Positions 7,558 through 16,123 of a stretch of 64,000 bases of DNA are shown piece by piece. The first letter of the stretch is position 1. Each line of letters starts with the position of its first letter. The stretch comes from Lewinellaceae bacterium (GTDB taxonomy: Bacteria; Bacteroidota; Bacteroidia; Chitinophagales; Saprospiraceae), in NCBI GenBank assembly GCA_020636155.1, contig JACJYM010000003.1, positions 1 to 64,000 of the forward strand, in the 5' to 3' direction. The notes beneath the pieces were generated by a model, which worked only from the letters and a program-made list of their open reading frames with translations, was not told the DNA's origin and did no database searches. The translations under genes and the position numbers were made by a program.

Positions 7558-10344
7558 ATGAAAAGTGTTTTTGCATTTTTTACACTCATTCTATGTGTTT
7601 TTTCACATTCTTATTCACAGACCGGCATTGTACGAGGAGTTGTTACTGATAAACAAACTGGAGAAAATCTTGCTTTTGTTGATGTCTATAAAGTGAATAG
7701 TACGGATGGTACAACCACGGATCTTGACGGTGCTTATGCTTTAGAATTGCCTTATGGAACTTATAGCTTGCAGTTTAGCTATCTAGGGTATGCTGACTTT
7801 ATAGTCAATGATGTCGAAATCTCTAAGAAAGTCCAATTAATTAATGTGGCGTTGAGTGTAGAAGGAGAATTGATGGAAGAATTGGTTGTATCTGCTAAAC
7901 AAGCCCGAAATACCACGGCGGCCCTAGCCACGATTAAGAAAAAATCGCCTAATTTGCTTGACGGAGTCTCATCACAGACCTTCAAGTCAATTGGTGATGG
8001 GGATGCCGGTGAAGCCATCAAGAGGGTGACAGGTGTATCTGTTGAAGGTGGAAAACATGTTTATGTAAGGGGTCTAGGCGATAGATATACAAAAACAATG
8101 CTTAATGGTATGAATATGCCGGGATTGGATCCTGATAGAAATACAGTTCAGCTAGATGTATTTCCGACGAACGTAATTGACAATATCTTAGTGTACAAAA
8201 CTTTCTCACCGGATATACCGGGAGACTTTAGTGGAGGATTGGTGGATATTATATTACAGGATTTTCCGGAAGCATTTACATTTAATATCTCAGGATCACT
8301 TGGATATAACCCTCAGGCCAATTTGAATAATCAATTTTTATCTTATTCCGGGGGTAAGACAGATTGGTTGGGCTATGATGATGGAACTAGAGCCTTGAAA
8401 CTATTACCGACCACGATTATTCCCGATGAATCATTAAATAATCCGGCACTCACCAGTTATACAGAGACCTTCTCTAAAACCATGGCCGCAAGAGAAATCA
8501 AAAGCGGATTGAATAAATCCTTTGGTCTTTCATTAGGAAATCAATATAATGTTTCTCTCAATAAAACCATAGGCTGGATAGGTGCAATAAATTGGAATCA
8601 AGGCTACAAATTTTATGACAATGCCGAGTACAAATCTTATGTCGCAGAGCCTGTCAATGAATTGGAAATGTACCTTGATAGAAGCTCAAAAGGTGCCGTA
8701 AGCGAAAAGGAAGCCCTCTTGAGTGGACTATTAGGACTTTCCTTCAAAACCAAAGTTCATAGTTTTTCTCTAAGTACCCTACATATTCAAAAGGGAGAGG
8801 ATAGAGTTGCCAAGCTTATTGCCAATGGTGGTGAGGACAACCCTTCGATCATTTATAAAGACATATTGGAGTATGCCCAACGATTTGTGACCAATGTAAA
8901 TCTTGAGGGAATAAGTACTTTTTCTAAGTCAAAATATAAAATTGAATGGAAATTGTCTCCGACTTGGGTCGAAGTGGACGAACCAGATATACGTTCTACT
9001 GGATTCGAACTCAGAGATGGAGAATTTTTACTGCAACCATCAGTTGGTGCGGATATCAGTCGGTCTTTTAGAAATTTGAAAGAAAAATCCTACAATGGAA
9101 AAATTGATTTCAGTATGGATTTCAAACAATGGTCTGGTCTGGATTCGAAATTGAAATTGGGATTTAATATTCTAAAAAAAGAAAGAGATTTCGGGATTCA
9201 AGCTTATACGTTTAGAACCAATGGACAGAGTAGTCTGCAACTTAACGGGGATCCGGATAGGCTATTCATCGATGAAAATATCTGGACTCCAGAAAATCAA
9301 AATGGATTATATGTCGTAGGTAATTATGTTCCTGCCAATACATTTAATGCGAAACAAGACATCCTTGCAGGATACCTAATGTCGGAATTGGCTTTCAGTA
9401 AAAAATTAAAGACGACCCTTGGGGCAAGGGTAGAAAAGACGGATAATTATTATACTGGTATCAATAATCAGCAAACCAAGATTTATAATAATCAGAAGGT
9501 TCTAGATGATCTAGATGTCTTACCTTCCGTGAACATGGTGTACAGTTTGTCAGATAATGCCAATCTGAGATTATCATACAATTCCACAGTGGTGAGACCC
9601 AGTTTCAAGGAAAAATCAATTGCTCAGATTCAGGATTTTGTTTCTGAGAGGACATTCATAGGAAATATTGACTTGGAATCTTCTCAAATTCAAAATTATG
9701 ACCTACGATGGGAAAACTATTTTGATGGTGGCAATCTAATTTCAATCAGTGGATTCTACAAAAATTTTAAAAACCCCATTGAGTTAGTTTCTTACAGCAA
9801 TGAATCACCTGATAATTATACCCCAAGAAATTTCGAAGGGAAAGCACAAGTCTATGGTGTTGAATTTGAAATCAGTAAAAATATGGATTTCATCAGCCAC
9901 GCTTTACGCAACCTAAGAGTTTCGGCCAATGCATCTGTGATTAAAAGTGAGTTGACCAGAGATAATGAAGTTTACGTTTATACTGAGTCCACAAGACCGA
10001 TGGCAGGTCAGTCACCTTACTTAATCAATGCGAGTCTTTCTTATAGTGGCGAAGACAATGGCTTTGATGCGACCGTAGGATATAATGTTCAGGGCAAACG
10101 ATTGAGTATCGTAGGAATAGGAGTCAATCCAGATGTTTACGAATTGCCATTTGATGCATTGGACGCAAAGATTTCAAAGAGTTTTGGTAGTAAAAAATAT
10201 AAAGTAAGTTTAAGTGCCAATAATCTTTTAAACTCCAAGAAAAGATTTGCATACGATGGTGGGGCGATAAATACAGGAGATTACTATTGGGCTAACTATA
10301 ATCCGGGAAGTTCCTTCTCCCTTGGATTTTCAGCTTCACTATAG
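7558..10344 (+). CDS. TonB-dependent receptor with carboxypeptidase-regulatory-like domain
   Basis: 928 residues from the ATG at 7558; an upstream in-frame TTG would spoil the signal peptide MKSVFAFFTLILCVFSHSYSQ. A CarboxypepD_reg-like domain spans about 22-105 (GIVRGVVTDKQTGENLAF...SFSYLGY type). A plug domain follows, with AGEAIKRVTGVSVEGG, YVRGLGDRYTKTMLNG and a 22-strand-type barrel ending in an aromatic-rich C-terminus (FSLGFSASL). It imports a bulky ligand across the outer membrane using TonB energy. The ligand is unknown. The neighbouring surface lipoprotein is the likely partner, as in SusCD-like pairs, although it is not a SusD homologue. Confidence 0.9.
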   Translation: MKSVFAFFTLILCVFSHSYSQTGIVRGVVTDKQTGENLAFVDVYKVNSTDGTTTDLDGAYALELPYGTYSLQFSYLGYADFIVNDVEISKKVQLINVALSVEGELMEELVVSAKQARNTTAALATIKKKSPNLLDGVSSQTFKSIGDGDAGEAIKRVTGVSVEGGKHVYVRGLGDRYTKTMLNGMNMPGLDPDRNTVQLDVFPTNVIDNILVYKTFSPDIPGDFSGGLVDIILQDFPEAFTFNISGSLGYNPQANLNNQFLSYSGGKTDWLGYDDGTRALKLLPTTIIPDESLNNPALTSYTETFSKTMAAREIKSGLNKSFGLSLGNQYNVSLNKTIGWIGAINWNQGYKFYDNAEYKSYVAEPVNELEMYLDRSSKGAVSEKEALLSGLLGLSFKTKVHSFSLSTLHIQKGEDRVAKLIANGGEDNPSIIYKDILEYAQRFVTNVNLEGISTFSKSKYKIEWKLSPTWVEVDEPDIRSTGFELRDGEFLLQPSVGADISRSFRNLKEKSYNGKIDFSMDFKQWSGLDSKLKLGFNILKKERDFGIQAYTFRTNGQSSLQLNGDPDRLFIDENIWTPENQNGLYVVGNYVPANTFNAKQDILAGYLMSELAFSKKLKTTLGARVEKTDNYYTGINNQQTKIYNNQKVLDDLDVLPSVNMVYSLSDNANLRLSYNSTVVRPSFKEKSIAQIQDFVSERTFIGNIDLESSQIQNYDLRWENYFDGGNLISISGFYKNFKNPIELVSYSNESPDNYTPRNFEGKAQVYGVEFEISKNMDFISHALRNLRVSANASVIKSELTRDNEVYVYTESTRPMAGQSPYLINASLSYSGEDNGFDATVGYNVQGKRLSIVGIGVNPDVYELPFDALDAKISKSFGSKKYKVSLSANNLLNSKKRFAYDGGAINTGDYYWANYNPGSSFSLGFSASL

Positions 10345-10358
10345 GATATAAAAGAGAA

Positions 10359-10381
10359 TCCTTTTCATTAAAGGACTTTTT
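10359..10381 (+). terminator. First of two tandem terminators after the TonB receptor
   Basis: Stem TCCTTT (10359-10364) and AAAGGA (10370-10375) with a 5-nt loop, then CTTTTT. It lies 15 bp past the receptor stop codon. Confidence 0.6.
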
Positions 10382-10390
10382 CAAACAAGG

Positions 10391-10421
10391 ACCTCCGGAT
10401 TTTTTAAATTCGGAGGTTTTT
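10391..10421 (+). terminator. Second tandem terminator after the TonB receptor
   Basis: Stem ACCTCCG (10391-10397) and CGGAGGT (10411-10417) with a 13-nt loop, followed by five T. GC-rich in an AT-rich surround, so convincing. Confidence 0.8.
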
Positions 10422-10453
10422 ACATTGGGGAAATATAGAAAAATGTTTCTTGA

Positions 10454-10885
10454 TTATGGTTTTACTCGTTTGTAAGTTTTCCAAAGCTGAGAAAATTTCT
10501 TGGCCATCATTTTTGCCGTTTCTGACGATAACTTGATGACATCATCTGTGTCTTCCATGGCAGGTGCGGCACAAGCGATGCAGTCGGTAGAGGCATCATA
10601 AATAGCCGTTTCCATCACGAATGGTAAAAACTCATTTTCAGGTAACAGTAAGAAATTATTGTGAACTTCCTCGTCGGTAAGCTTGTATTTTTTCTGATAA
10701 GATTTGATATTTTTTTCAATCTCTTTGGTTGCAGGAACGATGTATCTATACTTTGTTTTTTGACCAAGATTGACACTTACTAATTCCGTAAAATCTTTGT
10801 TTTCAATGTCGTAATGCAATTCAGGGCTTACCACCCATACTTCCTTGGCCTTATCTTCAAGTTTGATTAATTGTTTTAATGTCAT
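10454..10885 (-). CDS. Uncharacterised cytoplasmic protein
   Basis: 143 residues from the ATG at 10885. An earlier TTG (10906) lies inside a -7 box, so it is not the start. No signal peptide or membrane segment is seen. The sequence has a strand-rich start (KEVWVVSPELHYDIEN), a charged helix (KEIEKNIKSYQKKYKLTDEEV) and a Cys pair (DCIACAAP) near residue 108. I do not recognise a family. The KEVWVVSP start recalls phospholipase-D-like or regulator sensor domains, but this is weak. It stands alone, convergent with the TonB receptor gene and with its own promoter. Confidence 0.7.
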   Translation of the reverse strand: MTLKQLIKLEDKAKEVWVVSPELHYDIENKDFTELVSVNLGQKTKYRYIVPATKEIEKNIKSYQKKYKLTDEEVHNNFLLLPENEFLPFVMETAIYDASTDCIACAAPAMEDTDDVIKLSSETAKMMAKKFSQLWKTYKRVKP

Positions 10886-10903
10886 TTTATTCAATTTTAG
10901 GTT

Positions 10904-10911
10904 CAAAGATA
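10904..10911 (-). promoter_or_regulatory. -7 promoter box of the uncharacterised gene
   Basis: TATCTTTG on the minus strand fits TANNTTTG and lies 18 bp ahead of the ATG at 10885. This decides the start codon, because the alternative TTG overlaps the box. Confidence 0.6.
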
Positions 10912-11029
10912 AAATTTCAAAATTTAATATTCATTTGAAGCGAATGTTTTGATGCGATGGATGTAGTTGTCAGTTAATTTTTTTAGAATAGATAAGATTT
11001 TGTTTAAGAATATAATGCTAATATGTATC

Positions 11030-12781
11030 TCAATTTTTATTTACAGGCACATTTTTCAATACCAGTTCTTCTGCTTTATCTTTACTTACTGAAGAAGTGT
11101 TGAGGGTGATGACATGCCCATATTTAGTGAGGTCAAAGTGTGCAATTATATCGCTTACAAAAGTATCTCTTACTGTTAATATCAGTTTGGCATCTGTAGA
11201 GATCAATACTTGGTTCAGCGCTTTGCTCCATCCTTTATCCTGCAATTCCAATTTTCCGATTTCATCCATGACGACAAGTCGAGCTTGATTTTTACAAGCA
11301 AGAGCTATGAGCTTAAATCCAAAATCCAGTCCCTTTTGATTAATAAAATACTTGCCTATCGTTCGCACATTTTCATTATTTGGTGTTGTACTCAAAAAAT
11401 TGGTCATTTTGCCACTGCTGACATCCATAATGTTGTAACCTACGGTACGACCATTTTGTAATATTCGTGGTGCAAGAAAACCCTGAATATCAATGCCGAC
11501 TCCCTTGAGAGTATCGACAAGGTGTTCCGCCAGACTTGTTTTTCCTTGTTCTATATTTCCCGAAATGATATAAAAATACCTGTCCTTATGTGCCATCACT
11601 TCGTTAAGTCTGACATTGGCACTGCTGAGCATATAATAGATGGTATCTAAAGGGTTTTTAATAAAATACTTTGCAGTTGGGAAGTTAGAAATCATCATCG
11701 GTAGAGTTTCTAGGGAAAGTTCCATGGCCATAGGTACCTGATTGAAATAGGTGTTAGATAAATAATGCCGTATTTTAGGGTTGTAAAGCTCAATACCTAT
11801 GACCCCAAATCCAAAAACGACGACGATGGCTCTCACATTCATTTCTATACCTATCATCAAAGCATCAAGAGTATTCATAGATTTTAAATATCCAAAAACG
11901 TACATGCTGAGCATTGTGATTAAGATAAATCCAACCCAAAACTTTATATTACCGACTCTTTTAACAATGGTTTGATAGCGCTTAGTCCAAAAAATTAAGG
12001 TTAATACCGGAATCAAAAACCAATATGGAAAGTCCTTGGATCCTATGATCAGTAAATTGATAATTAAAAGTAAAACATCTACACATAAAAAAACCAATGA
12101 GTACTTATAATCGATCTTCTTTGGTAACGAGAGCTTAAAGGAATTATTTTTAAATTTCTGAGTTGAAAAAGGCTCTTTTATGAGTTTATTTCCTACACCA
12201 ATACCGAGATAGGCCGACAATATGCCCACCAATGTATAGCCAATTAGTAGTATAAATATAGGCCATAGTTCATTCTCAATTGGAAAGCTTAGTTGTTTAT
12301 TAACGAAAAAAATGAGGTTTTTATAAATGTCTATTCCGTTGTTTCCAAATAGGATAACTAGGTTGATAAGCTTATGAACTAAATTCCAGCTCATGGCTAA
12401 AATGGCGCCGAGATAGTATCCAATATTGGTTCCTCGAAGGAGAAAAATGCTTGTATTCATCAATGCTGATTGCATAAATATGGCAATCATAGGGCCAAAA
12501 ATAACGGCACTTGGAGAGATTGTTTTTAGTAATGCACATATTACTCCACTTCGCCATATTAATCCATCATCTTTCCAAAATTTATACGATGCTATCATGA
12601 TAATTATGCCGATGGAAGTAAGAAGATTCGATGCAAATGGTAATTTAAGATTATGAAGAAAACTGCCCAGCACGATTTCTGATGATGCCCATAATGTTCC
12701 TATGATGGCCGCCTTAAGCCATACCGTATTGAGCGAAATTTCTGGATTTCGATCTATAGAGGAACTATTATTTTGATTCAT
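11030..12781 (-). CDS. Multispanning membrane protein fused to THEP1-type NTPase (ECF-transporter-like)
   Basis: 583 residues from the ATG at 12781; a TTG 60 bp earlier is possible but less likely. The first roughly 390 residues are hydrophobic, with about ten or more membrane segments in two blocks that recall an ECF S-component-like integral domain and an EcfT/CbiQ-like segment (RAIVVVFGFGVIGIEL near residue 310). The C-terminal 170 residues are an NTPase_1/THEP1 domain: Walker A GNIEQGKTS at about 410 and Walker B VVMDEIGKLEL at about 505, the THEP1 signature. THEP1 proteins hydrolyse NTPs with unknown physiological role. The fusion suggests an NTP-driven uptake system for a vitamin, metal or cofactor precursor. 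The fusion is seen; the transport role is inferred. Confidence 0.75.
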   Translation of the reverse strand: MNQNNSSSIDRNPEISLNTVWLKAAIIGTLWASSEIVLGSFLHNLKLPFASNLLTSIGIIIMIASYKFWKDDGLIWRSGVICALLKTISPSAVIFGPMIAIFMQSALMNTSIFLLRGTNIGYYLGAILAMSWNLVHKLINLVILFGNNGIDIYKNLIFFVNKQLSFPIENELWPIFILLIGYTLVGILSAYLGIGVGNKLIKEPFSTQKFKNNSFKLSLPKKIDYKYSLVFLCVDVLLLIINLLIIGSKDFPYWFLIPVLTLIFWTKRYQTIVKRVGNIKFWVGFILITMLSMYVFGYLKSMNTLDALMIGIEMNVRAIVVVFGFGVIGIELYNPKIRHYLSNTYFNQVPMAMELSLETLPMMISNFPTAKYFIKNPLDTIYYMLSSANVRLNEVMAHKDRYFYIISGNIEQGKTSLAEHLVDTLKGVGIDIQGFLAPRILQNGRTVGYNIMDVSSGKMTNFLSTTPNNENVRTIGKYFINQKGLDFGFKLIALACKNQARLVVMDEIGKLELQDKGWSKALNQVLISTDAKLILTVRDTFVSDIIAHFDLTKYGHVITLNTSSVSKDKAEELVLKNVPVNKN

Positions 12782-12971
12782 TTGAAATATTCTTGCACAC
12801 AATATTAGATAATTCTTGGAAAATGGGAATCTTTTATTCAATGATTTTGCCCATTAAAAATAAGATTAATGAACACAACATTCTTTTTCAGATTTGTTAA
12901 ACACCGTAAAGATGCGAGAAAAAATTATTTAAGAAAAATCTAATTAAAATTTTTGTTATTTAAAATTTTTA

Positions 12972-12979
12972 TATATTTG
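12972..12979 (+). promoter_or_regulatory. -7 promoter box of the outer-membrane barrel gene
   Basis: TATATTTG fits TANNTTTG, 39 bp before the ATG at 13019. A TTTG at 12952-12955 lies 16 bp upstream and could be a short-spaced -33 element. Confidence 0.6.
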
Positions 12980-13018
12980 GCTCGATATTAAACCATTAAT
13001 AACTAAAATTTAATTTTT

Positions 13019-13501
13019 ATGAAAAAATTATTATTTACTTTTCTTCTTTTGGGTGCATTTTTTTCTGCGAATGCACAATTCGGTGTAGGTGCAGGATTGC
13101 TATACGGCACTGATTCTGACTTTGGATATTTTGGTCGATTATCTTATAAGTTGGACTCGAAGTTGAGCTTTAATGCGACTTATTCTTTACTTCATAGTGA
13201 GTCTATTGAATTGTTTGGAGTTGAAATAAGTGCTAAATCAAGTTCCATTGACTTAGAAGCAAACTATGCATTAGGAGAGCAACCTAGTCATCTGTATGTA
13301 TTAGGTGGACTTTCTATTGTAATGGCAAAGGCTACAGCTGCAGGACAGTCAGAAAGTGACTCTCAGATTGGATTTAATGTTGGAGCAGGTTATAATATAG
13401 CTATGTCTGACGCTTTCGATATTTTCTTAGAAGGAAAGTATTCAATCGTAAAAGATGCTGATCAAGCAATATTTTTGGCTGGCGGAAGATATAACTTTTA
13501 G
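13019..13501 (+). CDS. Small outer-membrane beta-barrel protein
   Basis: 160 residues. Signal peptide MKKLLFTFLLLGAFFSANA with cleavage before QFGVG. The mature part is alternating amphipathic strands rich in Gly, Tyr and Ser (FGVGAGLLYGTDSDFGYFGRL, SLYVLGGLSIVMAK-like segments, IGFNVGAGYNIAM). It ends in Phe (GGRYNF), a normal signal for Bam-dependent insertion, and fits the OMP_b-brl family of 8-stranded barrels. The function is unknown; such proteins are usually structural or porin-like. It has its own promoter and a strong terminator, so it is monocistronic. Confidence 0.8.
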   Translation: MKKLLFTFLLLGAFFSANAQFGVGAGLLYGTDSDFGYFGRLSYKLDSKLSFNATYSLLHSESIELFGVEISAKSSSIDLEANYALGEQPSHLYVLGGLSIVMAKATAAGQSESDSQIGFNVGAGYNIAMSDAFDIFLEGKYSIVKDADQAIFLAGGRYNF

Positions 13502-13523
13502 TTATAGAGTTATAGAATTAGAG

Positions 13524-13559
13524 GTGGCTGCTTGATTCTTATTGAGCAGCCACTTTTTT
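13524..13559 (+). terminator. Terminator of the outer-membrane barrel gene
   Basis: Perfect 8-bp GC-rich stem GTGGCTGC (13524-13531) and GCAGCCAC (13546-13553), 14-nt loop, then six T. Confidence 0.9.
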
Positions 13560-13718
13560 ATTATTTATATATCTGTTTTGCATAGGTAGATTGTAATTAG
13601 AGAATAGAGCCAATCTTATATTTTTGTTTTTGGTTTCATTTTATATCTAATTATCTGAAATTTATGTGATTTTAATATACATATGTCTAAAAATTTATCG
13701 ATATTCTATTATTTAAGA

Positions 13719-13726
13719 TATATTTG
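13719..13726 (+). promoter_or_regulatory. -7 promoter box of the ABC ATPase gene
   Basis: TATATTTG fits TANNTTTG. Transcription would begin around 13733, only about 14 bp before the TTG at 13747, which supports that TTG as the real start. Confidence 0.55.
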
Positions 13727-13746
13727 GTTTTAAAGAATATGTTAAA

Positions 13747-14463
13747 TTGAATTCGATTATCAAAACGATGGAGATTTCTAAAACCTATGTCATGGGTGGT
13801 GAAAAAATTCATGCATTAAAAAGCATCAGTATAGAGATTTTTAGAAATGAATATGTCGCATTAATGGGGCCATCAGGGTCGGGGAAATCTACTTTGATGA
13901 ATATTTTAGGATGTCTCGATACACCAAGTAGTGGTTCATATTGGTTGAATGGGATAGACGTAAGTCGAATGCAGGACAGTGAATTGGCTGAAGTGAGAAA
14001 TAAGCAAATAGGGTTTGTATTCCAGACATTCAACCTATTACCGCGAATTAGCTCACTTGAAAATGTAGCTCTTCCTCTCGTTTATGCCGGCTTGTCAAAA
14101 AGAGAAAGATTGGAAAAAGCGGAGTATGCACTTTCTCTTGTAGGCCTTCAGGAAAGAATGGATCATAAGCCCAATGAGCTCTCTGGGGGTCAACGACAAC
14201 GGGTTGCTATTGCTCGAGCATTGGTCAATAATCCTGCTATGATACTCGCAGATGAACCCACAGGGAATCTCGACACCAAGACAAGTTATGAAATCATGAG
14301 TATTTTTGAGAAATTACACGAGAATGGAAATACAATATTGTTAGTAACACATGAACCTGATATTTCTGAACATGCTCACCGTATTATAAGACTTAGAGAT
14401 GGTCTTATCGAACTCGACGAAAAAAATGTAAATGTAAAAAAGGTGGAAATACCAGTGAATTAG
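13747..14463 (+). CDS. ABC transporter ATP-binding protein, LolD/MacB type
   Basis: 238 residues starting at a TTG. No in-frame ATG precedes the first strand (SIIKTMEISKTYVMG), and a -7 box sits just upstream. Walker A GPSGSGKST at about residue 39, Q-loop FQTFNLLPR, signature LSGGQRQRVAIARA, Walker B MILADEPTGNLD and switch His VTHEPD are all present. GNLDTKT and the insertion after FQTFNLLPRISS are typical of the MacB/LolD/FtsE class, which drives lipoprotein release or peptide efflux without classical substrate translocation. The cognate FtsX-like permease is not in the window. The gene converges on a response regulator gene. Confidence 0.9.
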   Translation: MNSIIKTMEISKTYVMGGEKIHALKSISIEIFRNEYVALMGPSGSGKSTLMNILGCLDTPSSGSYWLNGIDVSRMQDSELAEVRNKQIGFVFQTFNLLPRISSLENVALPLVYAGLSKRERLEKAEYALSLVGLQERMDHKPNELSGGQRQRVAIARALVNNPAMILADEPTGNLDTKTSYEIMSIFEKLHENGNTILLVTHEPDISEHAHRIIRLRDGLIELDEKNVNVKKVEIPVN

Positions 14464-14467
14464 AATT

Positions 14468-15154
14468 TTAGTTTTCAGAAGTAAATTTATAGCCAACCCC
14501 TCGTATTGAATGGAAATATTTTGGATTTCGAGGGTCGTCTTCAAAATATTTTCTGAATGAAAGTATAAAGTTGTCAATCGTCCTTGTGCTAGGATAAATG
14601 TCGTATCCCCATACATTCTGCAGAATATGCTGCCGACTCACAACCTCATTTTTTCTCTCAATTAACATTTTTAAGAGTAAAGCTTCTTTATTCGTTAAGT
14701 CGATTTTTTTGTTTCCGTGAGTCGCTTCAAAAGTTACAAAATTAATGTTGTTATTGCCAAATTGAAACTCATTGAGCTGCACTTTTGCCTCTTCTGTACT
14801 CCTTTTAATAAGGTTATTAACCCTCAATAGGAATTCTTCTAAGTTAAATGGTTTTACAAGATAGTCATCCGCACCGAGCTTTAATCCCATGATTCTGTCT
14901 TGTGAGCTGTCTTTAGCAGAAACCATCAAGATTCCAACTTTCTCGTTTCTTAGCCGTATATTCTCACATATCTGATATCCATTCAATCCCGGCAACATGA
15001 TATCGAGTATGATGAGGTCAAAATGCTGACCATCTATAATGCCCAATGCCTCCTTTCCGTCAGAAGCTGTGACCACTTCATAGCCCTCGGCTTCGAGGTT
15101 AAACTTCATCATTTTTCGAATCTGTTCTTCGTCTTCAACTAAAAAAATTCGCAT
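14468..15154 (-). CDS. OmpR-family response regulator
   Basis: 228 residues. The receiver domain (1-120) has the acidic pocket VEDEE, phospho-acceptor Asp51 (LIILDIMLPG), Ser79 and Lys101 (VKPF). The C-terminal winged helix (about 130-226) is of Trans_reg_C type, with NKEALLLKMLIERKNEVVSR and a final RGVGYKF. It starts 7 bp after the histidine kinase stop, so the two are one operon downstream of hemL. Target genes are unknown; the nearby convergent ABC ATPase is a possible but unproven target. Confidence 0.93.
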   Translation of the reverse strand: MRIFLVEDEEQIRKMMKFNLEAEGYEVVTASDGKEALGIIDGQHFDLIILDIMLPGLNGYQICENIRLRNEKVGILMVSAKDSSQDRIMGLKLGADDYLVKPFNLEEFLLRVNNLIKRSTEEAKVQLNEFQFGNNNINFVTFEATHGNKKIDLTNKEALLLKMLIERKNEVVSRQHILQNVWGYDIYPSTRTIDNFILSFRKYFEDDPRNPKYFHSIRGVGYKFTSEN

Positions 15155-15161
15155 TTTCTCA

Positions 15162-16121
15162 TCATTTTTTCAAAGTTACTATAAAAACAGTTCCTTTGGG
15201 CTGATTGTTCTCGACTCTTATGCTTCCGTTGTGAGATTCTACGATTCGCTTGACAATAAATAAGCCCAACCCAGTCCCTTTGGTACGTCTGGTTTCTTCA
15301 TTGCCGACACGATAAAATTGGTCAAAAATATTCTCCTTATCGACATCCGAAATTCCGATACCTCCGTCTGCAATTTGGATTTGTACCTGTCCAGAACTTT
15401 CTTCTAAGCTGATTTCAATCGGACTTTTTTCCCCGTATTTAACCGCATTTTCAAGAAGATTATTCACCAAGGAATAAAAGGCTTCTCGGTCTATGGATAA
15501 AGTAATATTAGGTGATGAATAATCTTCATTGAATTCGATTCCCGGATTTGCCTTGACGAATTTTTGTACAATATTATTTACGAATTCAACGAGGTTTGTA
15601 TCTTCATAATTGTAAGTATAGCTTTTGTTGAGCTTAAAAGACATTAAAATGTCGTTAATCAATTTTTCCAATCGATGGCTTTCAGAGAGTGCCATATCAC
15701 TCAATTCAATCACTTTTTCGTGTTCAAGTTTTCTCTTTTTGAAGGTTTCGAGGACTAGATTTATGGTGGAAAGTGGTGATTTGAGTTCATGAGTTATGGA
15801 TAGTAGGAAATTCTTAACCTTATTATTAGCCTCTAGTTCCTTGCCGAATGCATTGTGAAGTAAGTTTAATCCAATGAATAATAGAAGACCAAAAACTATG
15901 GCTTCACCCATAATCATTTTTCGCTGTGCTTCATAAGTATTTTGCAACTCTAAAATAGAGGATTGGAAAACTTCACCACTTATTTCTTCATGTTTTAATT
16001 TAGTATCGAGTAGAGCAAATTTGGCATTATAAACCTCTTCATTTTTTTCACTCAATAATATTGACCACCACACCAGGGCTATCAACATGTATAACATTAT
16101 GCCGTAGGAAAGTAGTCTCAT
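15162..16121 (-). CDS. Membrane sensor histidine kinase
   Basis: 319 residues. Two membrane helices (about 3-23 and 74-90) flank a short periplasmic region of about 50 residues, largely helical and without a recognisable ligand domain. HisKA has the phospho-acceptor His111 in ITHELKSPLS. HATPase_c has the N box LLENAVKYG, G1 ADGGIGIS and G2 GTGLGLFIVKRI. It partners the adjacent OmpR-type regulator. The small sensor region suggests sensing in the membrane or through a partner. It starts 2 bp after the hemL stop, an arrangement implying transcriptional coupling to haem synthesis. Confidence 0.93.
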   Translation of the reverse strand: MRLLSYGIMLYMLIALVWWSILLSEKNEEVYNAKFALLDTKLKHEEISGEVFQSSILELQNTYEAQRKMIMGEAIVFGLLLFIGLNLLHNAFGKELEANNKVKNFLLSITHELKSPLSTINLVLETFKKRKLEHEKVIELSDMALSESHRLEKLINDILMSFKLNKSYTYNYEDTNLVEFVNNIVQKFVKANPGIEFNEDYSSPNITLSIDREAFYSLVNNLLENAVKYGEKSPIEISLEESSGQVQIQIADGGIGISDVDKENIFDQFYRVGNEETRRTKGTGLGLFIVKRIVESHNGSIRVENNQPKGTVFIVTLKK

Positions 16122-16123
16122 GA

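Noticed and set aside
13739..13741. ATG as the start of the ABC ATPase gene
   Set aside because: It is out of frame and meets a stop three codons later; the TTG at 13747 is in frame.
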